DNA of 64,000 nt from Hevea brasiliensis (GCF_030052815.1 NC_079509.1:43084750-43148749), one strand, 5' to 3'; positions 36,988 through 47,990 are shown, numbered from the stretch's first letter. A program made the numbers and translations. The notes: generated by a model not told the origin, from the letters alone.

Positions 36988-37007
36988 CTGAGTATTTATA
37001 TATTCAG
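36988..37007 (+). promoter_or_regulatory. Conserved LTR hairpin (outer 3' LTR, weakened)
   Basis: Arms ctgagtat and atattcag; one C-to-T change leaves a G-U pair in the RNA form. The downstream flank is also changed (gtgatagct). Confidence 0.55.
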
Positions 37008-37698
37008 TGATAGCTTTAACTTGCTGTCGCAGATAGAGAAAAGGACATAGCAAGTGAAGCGTACTCTGATTAGAGAGGAGTACAATTGAAGAATTTTTAT
37101 ATGGGTATTTGTCTATACCCTGGTAGTTTAGTTTGATGTAAATATGATAGTATACATATGTATCTCTGTAATTTGAGCAGTTGTACAGATAAATTTGTAA
37201 TAATATTATTTTTGAGATTTTGCATCTGTAAATTAACTTATGATTATAAATTAATGATTTAAAATGCAATGTGCATGAGTTATGAAATGTTTTGAGATAT
37301 TAATTCTTGATTTGAAATTTGGATTTTGAATTGAAGTGTTGCTATTGCTGTTGATTTGAAGTTTGGTGGTTGCAAATGGAGTGGTGATTGAGAAATATAT
37401 TGGGAGTATTTCTATTTTCAGGTTTTGAAGAATTGTTTTCTCAAAATACAGGCAGCACTCTGCCGAAATTTTTATAAAAATTGCGAAAAAATAAAATGGG
37501 ACAAAAATCTTAACTAGTTTTCAAACTTCAATTAAATGTTTTTATTTCCTACCAAAATGCTCACCACTTCCAAAATGTAAGAAAATGGTTTTAAAATCTC
37601 TTGTAGTATATTTGATAGGTTACCGGTAGGTGAAGTACAATAATTCATTAGGTGTACTATGGGAACATGTTACATCTTACGAGGAGTAGGGTGTGACA

Positions 37699-38640
37699 TA
37701 CAATATCAACAGTACTCAACAAAGCTCATTTATGCCTATACAAGCAACAAGTTTCATCATAAAGGACATGCCAAATTGAGATTAAAAAAAAAAAAAGCAG
37801 AGTTTTAAGACAGATACAATTCCAAGCTTTCCATCTCCAAAAAGAATAAAGACAAACTCAAAACAAGTATGCTGATGGTCATCCCAATTATGCTTATGAA
37901 AAGAAAATGTCTTCTGCCCACTACATACGTCGATTTGAAATATAGCTACCAAAATGAATATAGTGTTTGTAAATCCAATAGCAATAGTTGTCATAAGAAG
38001 TTGAGTGTTGCCCTTGATTCCAACATCCTTGGGTAAATTACCCAGATGGTTTAATTTAAAAACTAAATTACCAAAAGGGGTTGAGGGAAAAATTATTTAC
38101 CAAAAGGGGATATTTTTGGTGACGTCGAGGAAAGAGACAGGTAGACTCAATCATGAGTAGCGACTAAGGACCAACTTGTAACAAAAAACCTCCTTTTGGA
38201 CTGAAATGTAAAAAAAAAAATAAATTAAAAGGTTATATGCAACTTGGTGCTACCCATACTAGAATCTGGCTACACTCAATAGTTCAGATTCTCTCCTTTT
38301 GTGAAAAAGAATCTCATTTTATGAAAAAGGAAAACATCAAAAAAAAAAAAAGAAGAAGTGTGGGCAGCTGGTTACTACCCATGGTAGCGTCTAGTTGCCA
38401 TGTTATCAGACACGACTGCTAGTCGCTACCAAAGATAGTGCCCAGATACCCATCAGCCTCTCATTTCGCATGGCGTCAGATCTCGTTTCGCGTGGTGTTA
38501 GCAGCTAGTTGCTACCAAAGGTAGCGCCCAGATACCCATCAGCCTCGCATTTCGCAAGGCGTCAGATCTCATTTCGTGTGGCGTCAGAACCCGTGAAAGA
38601 GTGGTCTTGTCCTGCAGGTAGACGCGAATAGTAGTAGCGT
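37699..38640 (+). repeat. Tandem unit B, third piece
   Basis: Starts with the right tacaa copy and continues the unit A alignment from about 7424 to the unit end. It includes poly-A runs and the GC-richer terminal block. No gene is seen; the 70-codon minus frame 37782-37994 has no family features. Confidence 0.85.
38417..38588. repeat. 86-bp direct repeat at the end of unit B
   Basis: Copies 38417-38502 and 38503-38588 at an 86-base offset, matching 8148-8319 in unit A. The internal repeat therefore predates the large duplication. Confidence 0.8.
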
Positions 38641-38650
38641 ATAAGTCCAC

Positions 38651-38658
38651 TATTTATA
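38651..38658 (+). promoter_or_regulatory. TATA-like box of unit C, nearest to the PMD gene
   Basis: TATTTATA at the position conserved in all three units, about 1.87 kb upstream of the PMD start codon. It is the best candidate core promoter for that gene if the modules are leader exons. Confidence 0.4.
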
Positions 38659-38933
38659 CCACCCTCCACCATGTCCTCCAACAACCCATCAGCTATAAAA
38701 AAAAAAAATTTCAACCCTACTCTGCTCTCCCTCTAAAATTTTGTTGTAGATCAACTTTGTGTAAGAAATTTAGTAATCATTTATTTGCTTATTTCTCTTT
38801 GATTATAGAGGAAACAAAAGGTAAATAAATATATTTAGAGTTAATTTTTTCTTATTCATGCTATAATAAATATTATATAATAATATATTTATCTAATAAT
38901 ATCTCATATATTTTTTTATATGCTAATAATATT

Positions 38934-38936
<3 letters not shown>

Positions 38937-38970
<34 letters not shown>
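38937..38970. repeat. (CT)n microsatellite, pyrimidine tract of an exon-like module
   Basis: CT run directly before the atttatag end and module body 38979-39005. Confidence 0.97.
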
Positions 38971-38972
<2 letters not shown>

Positions 38973-39834
38973 TTATAGATAAATTAAAGCCCATTGAATT
39001 TTGAGGTAATTTTATTTTGAGATAATTTTATTATTATTAATGTTAAATAATAATGACATAATAACAATTACTATAGTATGATTTGTTATAATATTCCAAT
39101 AAAAATACTATTTATTAAAACTTTTGCACACTCTAATAAAGAAAATAATATTTTTTATAAGTGTAATAGTATAATTTTTTATTATTATTGTTGTTAGATA
39201 ATATTTTTATAATAAAAATGATAGTAACATAATTTTTTGTAATACTCTAATATCTCCCTCTCCCTCTCTTTGTCAGTATCTCTTTCTCTCAGCTTGGAAA
39301 AAAAAGTAAAGTACAGTGCATTTTGAGATATTATTTTAGTTATTGATGTTATATTATAAATTGTTATAGTATAATTTTTTATGACCCTCTAATCTCTCCC
39401 TCTCTCCCTCTCTCTCTCGACCTGTAGAGAATTTAAAGGTGCAGTGAATTTTGAGGTAATTTTTTATTTTGAGATTTTTTCTTTGATGTTAAATACTAAC
39501 TTTATAAGAAAAATTAGTGTAATATAATTATTTATAATACTATAAAGAACTACTGTTTATTAAAATTCATAGACACTGTAAAAGAAAATAATATTTTGTA
39601 AGTCAAACAGTAAATTTTTTTTATTATTGTTGTTAAATAATTATTTTATAATAAAAATTACTATTATATAATTTTTTGTAACACTCTAATCTTCCTCTCC
39701 CTCTATATTTTTCTATCAATATCTCTTTCTCTCAGCTTGTAGTGAAAGTAAGTTCCAGTGTATTTTGACGTATTTATTTAATTATTGATGCCATATTACA
39801 AATTATTATACTATAATTTTTTATAATACTGTAT

Positions 39835-39882
<48 letters not shown>
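39835..39882. repeat. (CT)n microsatellite, pyrimidine tract of an exon-like module
   Basis: CT run directly before tatag and module body 39886-39912. Confidence 0.97.
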
Positions 39883-39885
<3 letters not shown>

Positions 39886-40522
39886 AGAAATTAAGGTGTA
39901 GTGAATTTTGAGGTAAATTTTACTTTGAGCTAATTTTTTTATTATTCATATTATATATATATTTTTTAATTATTGATGTTAAATACCAATTTTATAATAA
40001 AAATTTCTATAATATAATTTTTTATAATAATATAAAAAAATACTATTAATTAAAATTCCTGCACACTCTAAAAAAAATAATTTTTTGTAAGTGTAAAAGT
40101 AAATTTTTTTTAATTATTATTGTTAAATAATATTTTTATAATAAAAATAACTGTTCTATAAAATTACTGTTATGAATCTTGAGTTAATTTTTATTTTGAG
40201 GTAATTTTTATTATTATTCATGTGACATTTTTTTTCATATATGACATTTTATGATTATAGTGGAAAATTTTTAGGTAATATTTATTTTGACATTAATTTT
40301 TGTATTATTGCTGTTATATGAAAATCTAAATAGAAATTGATATATTAGATGTAAATACAATATTGTATTTGTTAAGTTTTTTTATATAACATGTTATAAT
40401 ACATATTAATAGATTAAAAGACTAATAATTAGAGTGATTGTTTGTTCATTTATTTTTATAATAGAAGAGTAATAATACGGTGCAGTGAAAGATTAATAAG
40501 TTGATTATTACCCTTAATAGGA

Positions 40523-40960
40523 ATGGAAGGAGAACAAATGCATAGTCGAAGTTACCTACGGCCAGGTCCATCTGATCCTTCAATACTCAGACACCAGAGA
40601 CTTCATCGGTCAGAGTCTATCTGGGAAGGTACAATGCAGGAAGATGTGATAACTTGCAGAAGACATGCATATGTTCTTCACTTGAATGCCCTCCACAATT
40701 GATTGTTCCTCATTTGATGGAAAGTGGTTTTATTGGAGTATCTCAAATGAGATTTTTTGCATTAGATTGGCATCTCATATCAGCTCTAATTGAAAGGTGG
40801 AGACCTGAGACACACACATTCATGTTGCCAATAGGAGAGTATACTATCACTCTAGAAGATATTGGCATAATTACTGGATTGCCTATAGATGGTCATGCAG
40901 TAATTGGCAATTCTAGATTGGATTGGCTATCTGTTTGTGAAGAATATCTAGGCATAAGGT
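40523..40960 (+). pseudogene. Plant mobile domain (PMD) protein, N-terminal part, cut by an LTR
   Basis: The PMD family ('serine/threonine-protein phosphatase 7 long form homolog', MAIN-like) occurs both in plant transposons and as domesticated silencing factors. ATG at 40523 follows an acceptor-like AG at 40520. The early frame contains the conserved PSDPSILRHQRLHRSESIW. A frameshift near 40690-40705 moves to the frame with MESGFIGVSQMRFFALDWHL, ALIERWRPETHTFMLPIGEY and TITLEDIGIITGLPIDG, the family core. The frame is then cut at 40960 by the solo LTR and resumes at 44102. It lies directly downstream of tandem unit C. Whether it was a host gene or transposon cargo cannot be decided here. Confidence 0.85.
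40956..40960. repeat. Target site duplication taagg, left copy
   Basis: Identical to 44097-44101; flanks the solo LTR and falls inside the PMD frame. Confidence 0.94.
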
Positions 40961-41502
40961 GTAACACCCTCCCTGTATAAACTCTGTACATTCTACTGTT
41001 CCGGTGACCGGTGTCGGTCTGGACAGCTAGAACGTCCGGAGAAATATTTAAACTAAAGTCAGGAACCATAATTAACTCAAATACTAGTAAGAAAAATTTA
41101 GTAAAAATTTTAGAAATAAAATACAAACAAGTTAAACGAGCCGGTGCCCTAGCGATGGGTAACCAGAGGGAAGTTGCGGTTCTCGCAACGAGGAGCCCTA
41201 GACCCGGGAAAAAAATTCATAAAATAATTTTTGGGACCCCAGAGAAGGGTCATTGAGGTTCCTATGGCATTAGAATGCCAAGAAAATACCTAGAAAAATT
41301 TTTCAATCGGTACAGACAATTTTGACCCGTTAAGCCAAACGGAGGGCATTTTGGTCATTTCGCCTTCAGAGGTGATTTTTGGCCGACTTGTCCAGTTGAG
41401 TAAATAATTAATATGACATAAAATATGAATAAATATTACTAAAAATGAAATTGAAAATGAGTAGTGATGAAAAGAAAAGAAAAATCAATAAAAAGCCAAA
41501 TA

Positions 41503-41521
41503 TGACATCATTATGATGTCA
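41503..41521. promoter_or_regulatory. TGACATCAT/ATGATGTCA palindrome in solo LTR C
   Basis: Two perfect 9-base arms around one central base. Confidence 0.5.
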
Positions 41522-43425
41522 TTTAAAAGCTTCCACCAATCATAATTAGACAACCCTTTAATTAACCAATAAAAGAGACAAGCAAGACCAAAGAATTAAA
41601 AATACAATCTGCCATTCTTCTTCCCCAACCAGCCGCACCCATGCCCTTGCCCTAAACCACCATTAACACTCCATCAAGCTCCATTTCCCCTCTTCATTCC
41701 ACCATAAAATCCCTTCTTCTCTTCATTAAAATTTGTCCACTCATCTTGGGAGAGTGTTTGGCAGCCAAGAAAAGGAAAGAAAGTGAAGTTTTGAGCTTGG
41801 GAAAATTCTGCCACTTAAAGGTTAGTGCACTATATACCTAAAACTCTTTAATTTCATGAATAGGGACTTGAACTTAGTAAGAAAATGTAATTTAAATGAA
41901 CAAAACTCATGTGTATGTGTACATGAATTTCGGCTGCCCTAATGAAGGAATAGGAATGAGTGTTTTGTTGGACTTAGAGTGAATTAGAAATGATGTTTAA
42001 GATATATATCTACATGGATAATAAATTGGTATGATAACTAAGGCATTTTGTAGAAAACATAATGTGAAGCTAGGGTTTTGAGAAGTGAAAATTTGGCTTG
42101 GCTTAGGAAATTGTTAGAGAAAATTTTAAGGGTCAATTAGTGACCATTTTAGGTAAGTTGACCATAATATGGACTGAAAAATAGCATGGCAAAGAGATTG
42201 ACTATGCTGCCTAGGGACAGCAGCAATGGTGACTGAGATTCCTGTCCAATTACACAGCCATAACTTTGGCTGTGTTGGTCCAATTGGTGTTTGGCCAATT
42301 GGACATGAAACTAGGCTTATAATGGCACATTTTTGCTGAAGAAACCATGCCAAAAAGACCAAAGCAAGTGGACCAAAAGTTGGCCCCAATCCGGATACCC
42401 TGCAACAGCACCTGCAGAAATAACCAAATGAATAGTAACTGTTCATTTGGCCATAACTCACTGTAGAAATGGTCAATTGACCTGAAATTTTTACAGAAAC
42501 AAGTTAAGACATAGAAAAACAACTTTCATGAAGAAACCTACCCCAAATTATGACCAGAACCTAACCCAAATGGCAGTCACAGTCACTGTTCATGTTACTG
42601 TAGATTTGGTAATTCTGCAGTTTTGCCAATCCGGCCAGCTGTGGTTTTTGGACCCTATCTGGAGCTACAAAACTCCAAATGGAGTGATTCAAAAAAAAGA
42701 AATTCAACTAGACAAAATAAGGAACAACTTTCATGTTTTTCATTTCTTCAAATTCCCACTGCAACAGTGCTTAATGGAACAGTAAACTTATGCTTCAAAA
42801 ACTGAAATTTTCTGCCCTCTTGGTTTTAAGTTAGAAATGCTAATGGTGACCAATTCTAACAAGTTTTAAATGTAAAATGTGGTAGATTGGGAGTGCCAAA
42901 GTCAATGTACATATTGTCTATCCAAAAGTCAACATTTTTATTGACCAATGAGGTGAATAGTAACACCAAAACTTGAAATTCACAAATTGAAGAATTTAAA
43001 AGTTTCAAATGCGCTAGTATACCTAACAAGATTGGTTTGGATAGTTTGGCATGCCAATAGGGTTCAGTTAGCAGTACTGCACATGGCAATATGCCGTTCT
43101 GTGATTTCATGGCTTTTAGCCATTCTGACCTTGCATCGAGATTTGGCCTTGTGCCTGAGATTATTTACAGCTTGGTAGCTGTTCTGTTGCACACCGGGAG
43201 ATGCATATGTGACCGATGGTGTGACGGCCCGAGGTACTAGATACCCAGTGCCAGTTTACCCGTTATCCAGTCCAGTCGTCTAGTGTAGGTTACTTGGGCA
43301 ACCAAATGAATGAAAGTGGACAAAGATAATGTAATAACGGATACACCAATACTAAACAAAGAAATCATACACATTCTATACATACTTATTTTTTTGCTAT
43401 TTTCTTTTATTATACTATTGCACCA

Positions 43426-43443
43426 CTAAGCATTATTGCTTAG
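43426..43443 (+). promoter_or_regulatory. Conserved LTR hairpin (subfamily C, compensatory changes)
   Basis: Arms ctaagca and tgcttag. Relative to ctgagt/actcag in the other subfamilies, two base pairs have changed on both sides (G-C to A-T, T-A to C-G), so pairing is kept. Confidence 0.65.
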
Positions 43444-44101
43444 CACGTTGCTTTTGCCACGCGTAGGTACTGGAGATACAGATCGTGAGCCCAGTAGACC
43501 GCAGACTGGGTGAGTCTGTCCGGCAGTTCTGCACAGTGTCCGTGTCACCTCAACTTCTGCAGTGCATTGGTAGGACACTAGGTGTCATTTTGATATTTTG
43601 TAGCTAATTTTTACTTTCTCATATGTATTTGAACTTATGTAATGTATTCTGATGTTCATGTAAATAATGAAAGTTATGGCTATGAATGCAAAATTTGAGC
43701 ATTTATTTATTGTTTGTATATGAGTATTATGAGAAATGGATGTTTGAGAAATGAAAAGGTTATTGAGAACTGAAATTGAGAAATGTTGTGGATATCTTGA
43801 TATTGAGATTTTGTTGATGAATTGAAGTTGGGATTGTTTGGAAATTATTTGGAAGTGTTTTTAACAGGTTCCGAAGAACTGTTTTCTCCATTTTTAGCCG
43901 GTACTCTGTCGGATTTTCTATAAAATTTTCAGAACCTCAAATAAATTATAATTTCAAAAAATGACTTAAATAAATTATATTTCACAAGTTATATTCAAAA
44001 TTATGATGAAAATTAATCAAGATAAAATAGAGTGTGCCGGTACACCGTGTGGCATAGCTTGCTCGGCTACACTGTAGATGGGTAAGGGGTGTCACATAAG
44101 G

Positions 44102-44501
44102 CCACCTCCACATGTATTTAAGGGATAGGGATTATATATGTCATGGCTTATAGGTCAATTTGAAGCTATTCCTAAAGGAGCTGATGATGCCACTTTACTT
44201 ATACACGCATGAACATATATAATGCGTCTAATTGGAGGTTCACTTTTCAATGACAAATCAAACGCTCGTGTTAATTTGATGTTCCTACCATTGCTTGCAG
44301 ATATGAGACAGGCTGGGCAATATAGTTGGGGTTCAACATGCCTTGCATATCTATATAGGGAGCTTTGTCGTGGAGCAGATCCTAAAACTAAAGAGATATC
44401 CCGTGCCCTTTTCATCTTACAGATTTGGGCATGAGAGAGAATTAAGATGGTTGCTCCATCATTACCAGATCTAGCCCTACATGATAATGCTCCATTGGGT
44501 A
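44102..44501 (+). pseudogene. PMD protein, middle part of the first coding exon
   Basis: Continues the frame cut at 40960. Conserved blocks include MRLIGGSLFNDKSN, VNLMFLPLLADMRQAGQYSW, STCLAYLYRELCRGA and ISRALFILQIWA, all typical of the family. At least three in-frame stops occur: a TAG shortly after resumption, a TGA just before MRLIGG, and a tgg-to-tga change after LQIWA. The exon ends at a good donor (gtaagt at 44502). The family's exon structure is preserved although the reading frame is dead. Confidence 0.85.
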
Positions 44502-44594
44502 GTAAGTACGCATGTTAGTATTGATTTTTTTTATATGTAATACAAAATTCAAACATTTATAAATTAAGAAATAAATTTATGTGTTACTTTGCAG
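44502..44594 (+). other. Intron 1 of the PMD gene
   Basis: 93 nt from gtaagt to ttactttgcag, both ends fitting plant splice consensus. Its presence argues against a processed copy. Confidence 0.65.
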
Positions 44595-44682
44595 GTGGAG
44601 TAATATGCGACAGGTGACACAAGTTACCACGCATGTATTAATCCAAATGAGAGATAATATTGATAGAATGGCGGATAATGAT
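44595..44682 (+). pseudogene. PMD protein, second exon
   Basis: A short exon between consensus splice sites, coding for a stretch with VTQVTTHVLIQMRDNIDRM. The phase with the preceding exon is not certain. Confidence 0.65.
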
Positions 44683-44786
44683 GTAAGATACATAATAACA
44701 TATTTCTATTAAATTAATTATAAGAGTTAATCTTATTTTCATGATTTTCATCTAACAATAATTTTTTCTATGATTTATATTTGCAG
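44683..44786 (+). other. Intron 2 of the PMD gene
   Basis: 104 nt from gtaaga to atttgcag, AT-rich, consensus ends. Confidence 0.65.
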
Positions 44787-45094
44787 TTTATATGGGAACC
44801 ATTCACCTAGGATGTACTAAATGGTTTACCTGAGTATTGCATGCAAGGGGAGGGTGTGTGGCAGGCGATGGTGCCACTAATCTGCTTTCACATTGTTGAG
44901 TGGCACCAACATGATAGGGTATTATGGCAATTTGGATTACAACAGTCGATTCCTCGGCCCTCTCGTCAAACAGACGACCTGCATCAAACTTCACTGCGAC
45001 AAGGTGATGGTGAGTGGGCAACATTTCATGCCCAATTTATTAATAGATGGAATAGATGCCACCGATTCATTGTACCAGGTGAAGCTGCTACGAG
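44787..45094 (+). pseudogene. PMD protein, C-terminal exon, cut by the copia insertion
   Basis: Begins FIWEPF and contains GLPEYCMQGEGVWQAMVPLI, FHIVEWHQHDRVLWQFGLQQ, PRPSRQTDDLHQTSLR and FHAQFINRWNRCHRFIVPGE, a strong match to the family C-terminus. One in-frame TAG occurs near 44809. The exon stops at acgag (45090-45094), where the copia LTR begins; the rest would lie beyond the window. Confidence 0.85.
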
Positions 45095-47231
45095 TGAAGG
45101 AGCGGAAGCATGAAAATTTTTAGATTAGAATATTGAATTCAAAAATTTTCTTTTAGGGTTTCAAGCATCATGCAATATCCATTATATACCTAATTGATTT
45201 TAATGTTCAAATGCATATTAAAATACTTTTAATATGTATTAGGATCTACATTTGCCATTTAAGATTTTTGAATTAACAAATTAATTAATTAGAATCCTAG
45301 ATTAATACAAGAATATGTGCACTAACCTTTTGATGCACTGTAGATATGATTGATACCTTTGGGAAACACCTAGGACCCCAAATATTGTCCCTTTAGTTTG
45401 TCCACACCAAGATCACCAATGGCAGCCCCTTGAATAGCTTCTCAAGCCTTGCCAACCAATTAGAAATTAGGGATTTGCCTTTAGAGAGGTTGTAGATGTA
45501 TATAGGACACTAGAAACAATCTCTAGCAATTTTAATTCAAGAGAATATAGACAATTCTCTTTGAATTGATGAGAGAAGAAGAAGAAGAGAGGAAGAGAGC
45601 TTTATGGGTGGCGGCACCTCTTTAGAAAAATCAGAATGTATATTTTTATTTTTCATTCTTTCCCTTTTATAATTAGGTCATCACTTAAAACCCTTGCCAC
45701 ATGTCATCACCTGATTGCATCTTGAATTTTAATTAACCTAATCACATTAAGCCAAATGTCAAAGCTAGATTTAATCTTGACTTTGATCATCTTACATAAT
45801 TGGAAGACAAATGGCAAGCTTATATGGTGCTATGTGTCACCATCTCATGGTGCCATTTGTCACCATCTCATGGTGCCAAATGTCACCCTGTGAAATGACC
45901 AAATTACCCTTGTGTTTTAATTTTGAGTTTTAAACCCAAAATAATTATTTCTCCTCTTCTAATCAATTTATGTCAAATATAAATTAATTAATTAATATCT
46001 ATTAATTAATTTCTCATAATTAAATTCATATTTAAATACTTTAAATATAAATTTAACTTATACTATACATCCAATAACCTAGATTTAGTTTTAAGCCATG
46101 CTAGGGACTTTGCAATCTTATTACAAACCAAACCTATTTAATTAATCAATTAAACACTTTAATTAATCAATTAAATCATATTTAACTTAGTGATTACTTT
46201 GTGTATGTGTGTGACTCACTAGGCTCATCACTAATTGGCAATGAGATATGATATTAACTCTTAATATCATCAGAAACTTTTCTTACCATAAACGATTTCT
46301 CTAAATCATTTTAGGCACCTCATAGACCATGGTTAACACCTAGCATAGTATGCCATGGCCACCCAATCAGTAATAAGGAATACCTTAAATGAAACTATAA
46401 TCATATGTTACCATGCACTAGAATCTCTTTATTATAAAATCCCAATTCGAGCTGGAGTCATGGTTTATGTCAAACCCCATTTGCTATGAATATTATGTTC
46501 TCTTTTAATTCTAATTCTTGATTAAAAAGATTTTCTTATCAGAAACTCTTTTCTGATTAAATCTGTTTGTCCTGACCAGGAACTTAAAACATTAAGAATA
46601 ATTAAATGAATATATGATTTTATCCCTATTTACTTAGAGTAATAGATTACATCTTGATCAACACCTACCTCCATATATAACTAATAGGAGCCAACACATG
46701 CCTATATACCCATACACAGTACAAGTATGAAAGCAGTATCAAACTCAAACCACCTATATACAAGATAACTGTATTATCTTAGGTCTAAAGATTATATGCA
46801 CTGATATGATTTATGACAATGCATTGACAAGAGTAAACTCCATGTGCTTGTTATAAGTGTCACTAGTTCGACCTACTTATCATGTATAAGTGCCTATCAT
46901 GTTTGTTATATGGCATGAGACTCACCATTCCATCTTATTTACATCTCATATAAATAACTTGGGAACAAACATGACTATAATCTTTCTGGATAAGTCATGT
47001 CCTTATTGTGAAGTATCCTCGATTGTGAACCAATTTATGATACTTTGTGCTAGAAATACTGTCACTCATATTCTTAACAACTTAAGAATAGAATTTCTAA
47101 TAAAATATCATGGACCTTTTCTATTACACATAAACATATTATGTAAACGGAAAAGTGAAATTGCCTTTATTATTAATAAAACATGTACAAGATACATACT
47201 AAATGATATGCTTTACGGCATACTACTAACA
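45095..47231 (-). mobile_element. 3' LTR of the copia element
   Basis: 2137 bp. Minus orientation starts TGTTAGTAGTATGCC after the purine tract and ends CTTCA. Its first 670 bp (plus strand) align with 52992-53655. Confidence 0.88.
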
Positions 47232-47239
47232 ATCTCCCA
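47232..47239 (-). other. Polypurine tract of the copia element
   Basis: Minus strand reads TGGGAGAT directly before the LTR, the usual copia form. Confidence 0.8.
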
Positions 47240-47290
47240 CTAGCACTAGAGCCATTCATTAAAATACCTTAGACCCATCTTCTCAAGATA

Positions 47291-47990
47291 TTAGTGTAAC
47301 TGACCTTGTGACATAGGCTTAATGAATGGATCAACTGGATTTTCAGCTGATGTTATTTTCTGCATGGCTAAATCGCCTCGCCCAACTATCTCTCTGATAA
47401 TGTGATAGCGCCTTTCTATGTGTTTGGATTTCTGATGAGACCGGGGTTCCTTAGCCTGTATGATTGCTCTATTGTTATCATAGTAGAGTGGAACTATTGA
47501 CTCAATAGAAGGAACTACTACAAGTTCTGTCATGAACTTCTTTATCCAAATAGCTTCTTTTGCAGCATCTGATGCAGCAATGTACTCGGCCTCTGAAGTG
47601 AAATCTATAGTCGTACTCTATTTGGAACTCTTCCAACTGACTGCACCTTCATTATAAATGAACACAAACCTAGAGGTAGACTTTCTATCATGGATATCTG
47701 ATTGGAAATCAGAATCAATATAACCATCCAATTGCAAGTCACCACCTCCATATATCAAGAATAAATCCTTAGTTCTTCTCAAGTACTTAAGGATATTCTT
47801 GACAGCTATCCAGTGTTTCAAACCTGGATTGGATTGAAACCTGCTAGAAAAATTAACATGTGCAATATCCGGCCTAGTACACATCATTGCATATATCAAA
47901 CTTCCAATAACTGAAGCATATGGAATCTTAGCCATTTTATCTCTTTCTTCAGGTGTCTTCGAAGACATCTCTTTAGAAAGGTGGATATCA
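47291..47990 (-). pseudogene. RNase H of the copia element
   Basis: Follows RT in the polyprotein. The frame shows IPYASVIGSLIYAMMCTRPD and HWIAVKNILKYLRRTK, then AVSWKSSK, one TAG (about 47615) and the TSEAEYIAASDAAKEA block. LYYDNNRAIIQAKEPRSHQK and KHIERRYHIIRE follow. The polyprotein ends MSQGQLH at 47291, about 50 bp before the purine tract, as expected for copia. Confidence 0.9.

Larger units (their letters stand above)
16028..37698 (+). mobile_element. Outer Ty3/gypsy chromovirus-like element, pol-depleted, carrying a nested element
   Basis: Flanked by the duplication tacaa (16023-16027 and 37699-37703). Parts: 5' LTR 16028-20352, PBS 20360-20371, nested element from 20380, own internal region 31717-33992 (degraded gag plus a linker with almost no pol), purine tract, and 3' LTR 33993-37698. 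Host sequence on both sides joins exactly when compared with unit A at 7410-7440. Lacking protease, reverse transcriptase and integrase, it would have needed a partner to move, if the loss preceded insertion. Confidence 0.93.
33993..37698 (+). mobile_element. 3' LTR of the outer element (subfamily B)
   Basis: 3706 bp, starts TGTAACGTCC and ends TGTGACA, followed by the tacaa duplication. Aligns with 16028-20352 except for the duplication found only there. Confidence 0.94.
38809..40274 (+). repeat. Exon-like module array in unit C
   Basis: Bodies with AG before and GT after: 38809-38820 (12 nt), 38979-39005 (27), 39428-39455 (28), 39743-39769 (27), 39886-39912 (27) and 40261-40274 (14). One more ends at 39327 with GT changed to AT. 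The 27-28-nt bodies are variants of one sequence ending GTGCAGTGAATTTTGAG. The acceptor-like site at 40464 that precedes the PMD start is followed by ggtgcagtga within 24 bases, linking the modules to the gene. Confidence 0.55.
38641..40522 (+). repeat. Tandem unit C (partial) leading into the PMD gene
   Basis: Aligns with units A and B from 38641 to about 40205, then departs and runs into the PMD coding start. It holds the TATA-like TATTTATA (38651-38658), the exon-like modules, and a unique stretch 40205-40522 with two further acceptor-like sites. This arrangement suggests that the repeated units are copies of the PMD promoter and leader. Confidence 0.8.
40961..44096 (+). mobile_element. 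Solo LTR, subfamily C, inside the PMD gene
   Basis: 3136 bp, starts TGTAACACCC and ends GTGTCACA, with perfect taagg duplications. It is related to the other LTRs: the CCGGTGACCGGTGTCGGTC start block, the TGACATCA palindrome at 41503, the hairpin at 43426 and the GAAGAACTGTTTTCTC block near 43873. It is much diverged in between. No internal region is present, so it is a recombination remnant. Confidence 0.93.

Noticed and set aside
38237..38422. 61-codon plus frame near the unit B end
   Set aside because: Unit A does not keep the frame, so no sign of protein selection.
46890..47243. 117-codon plus frame in the copia LTR
   Set aside because: Antisense to the element, ends across the LTR/purine tract boundary, no family features.
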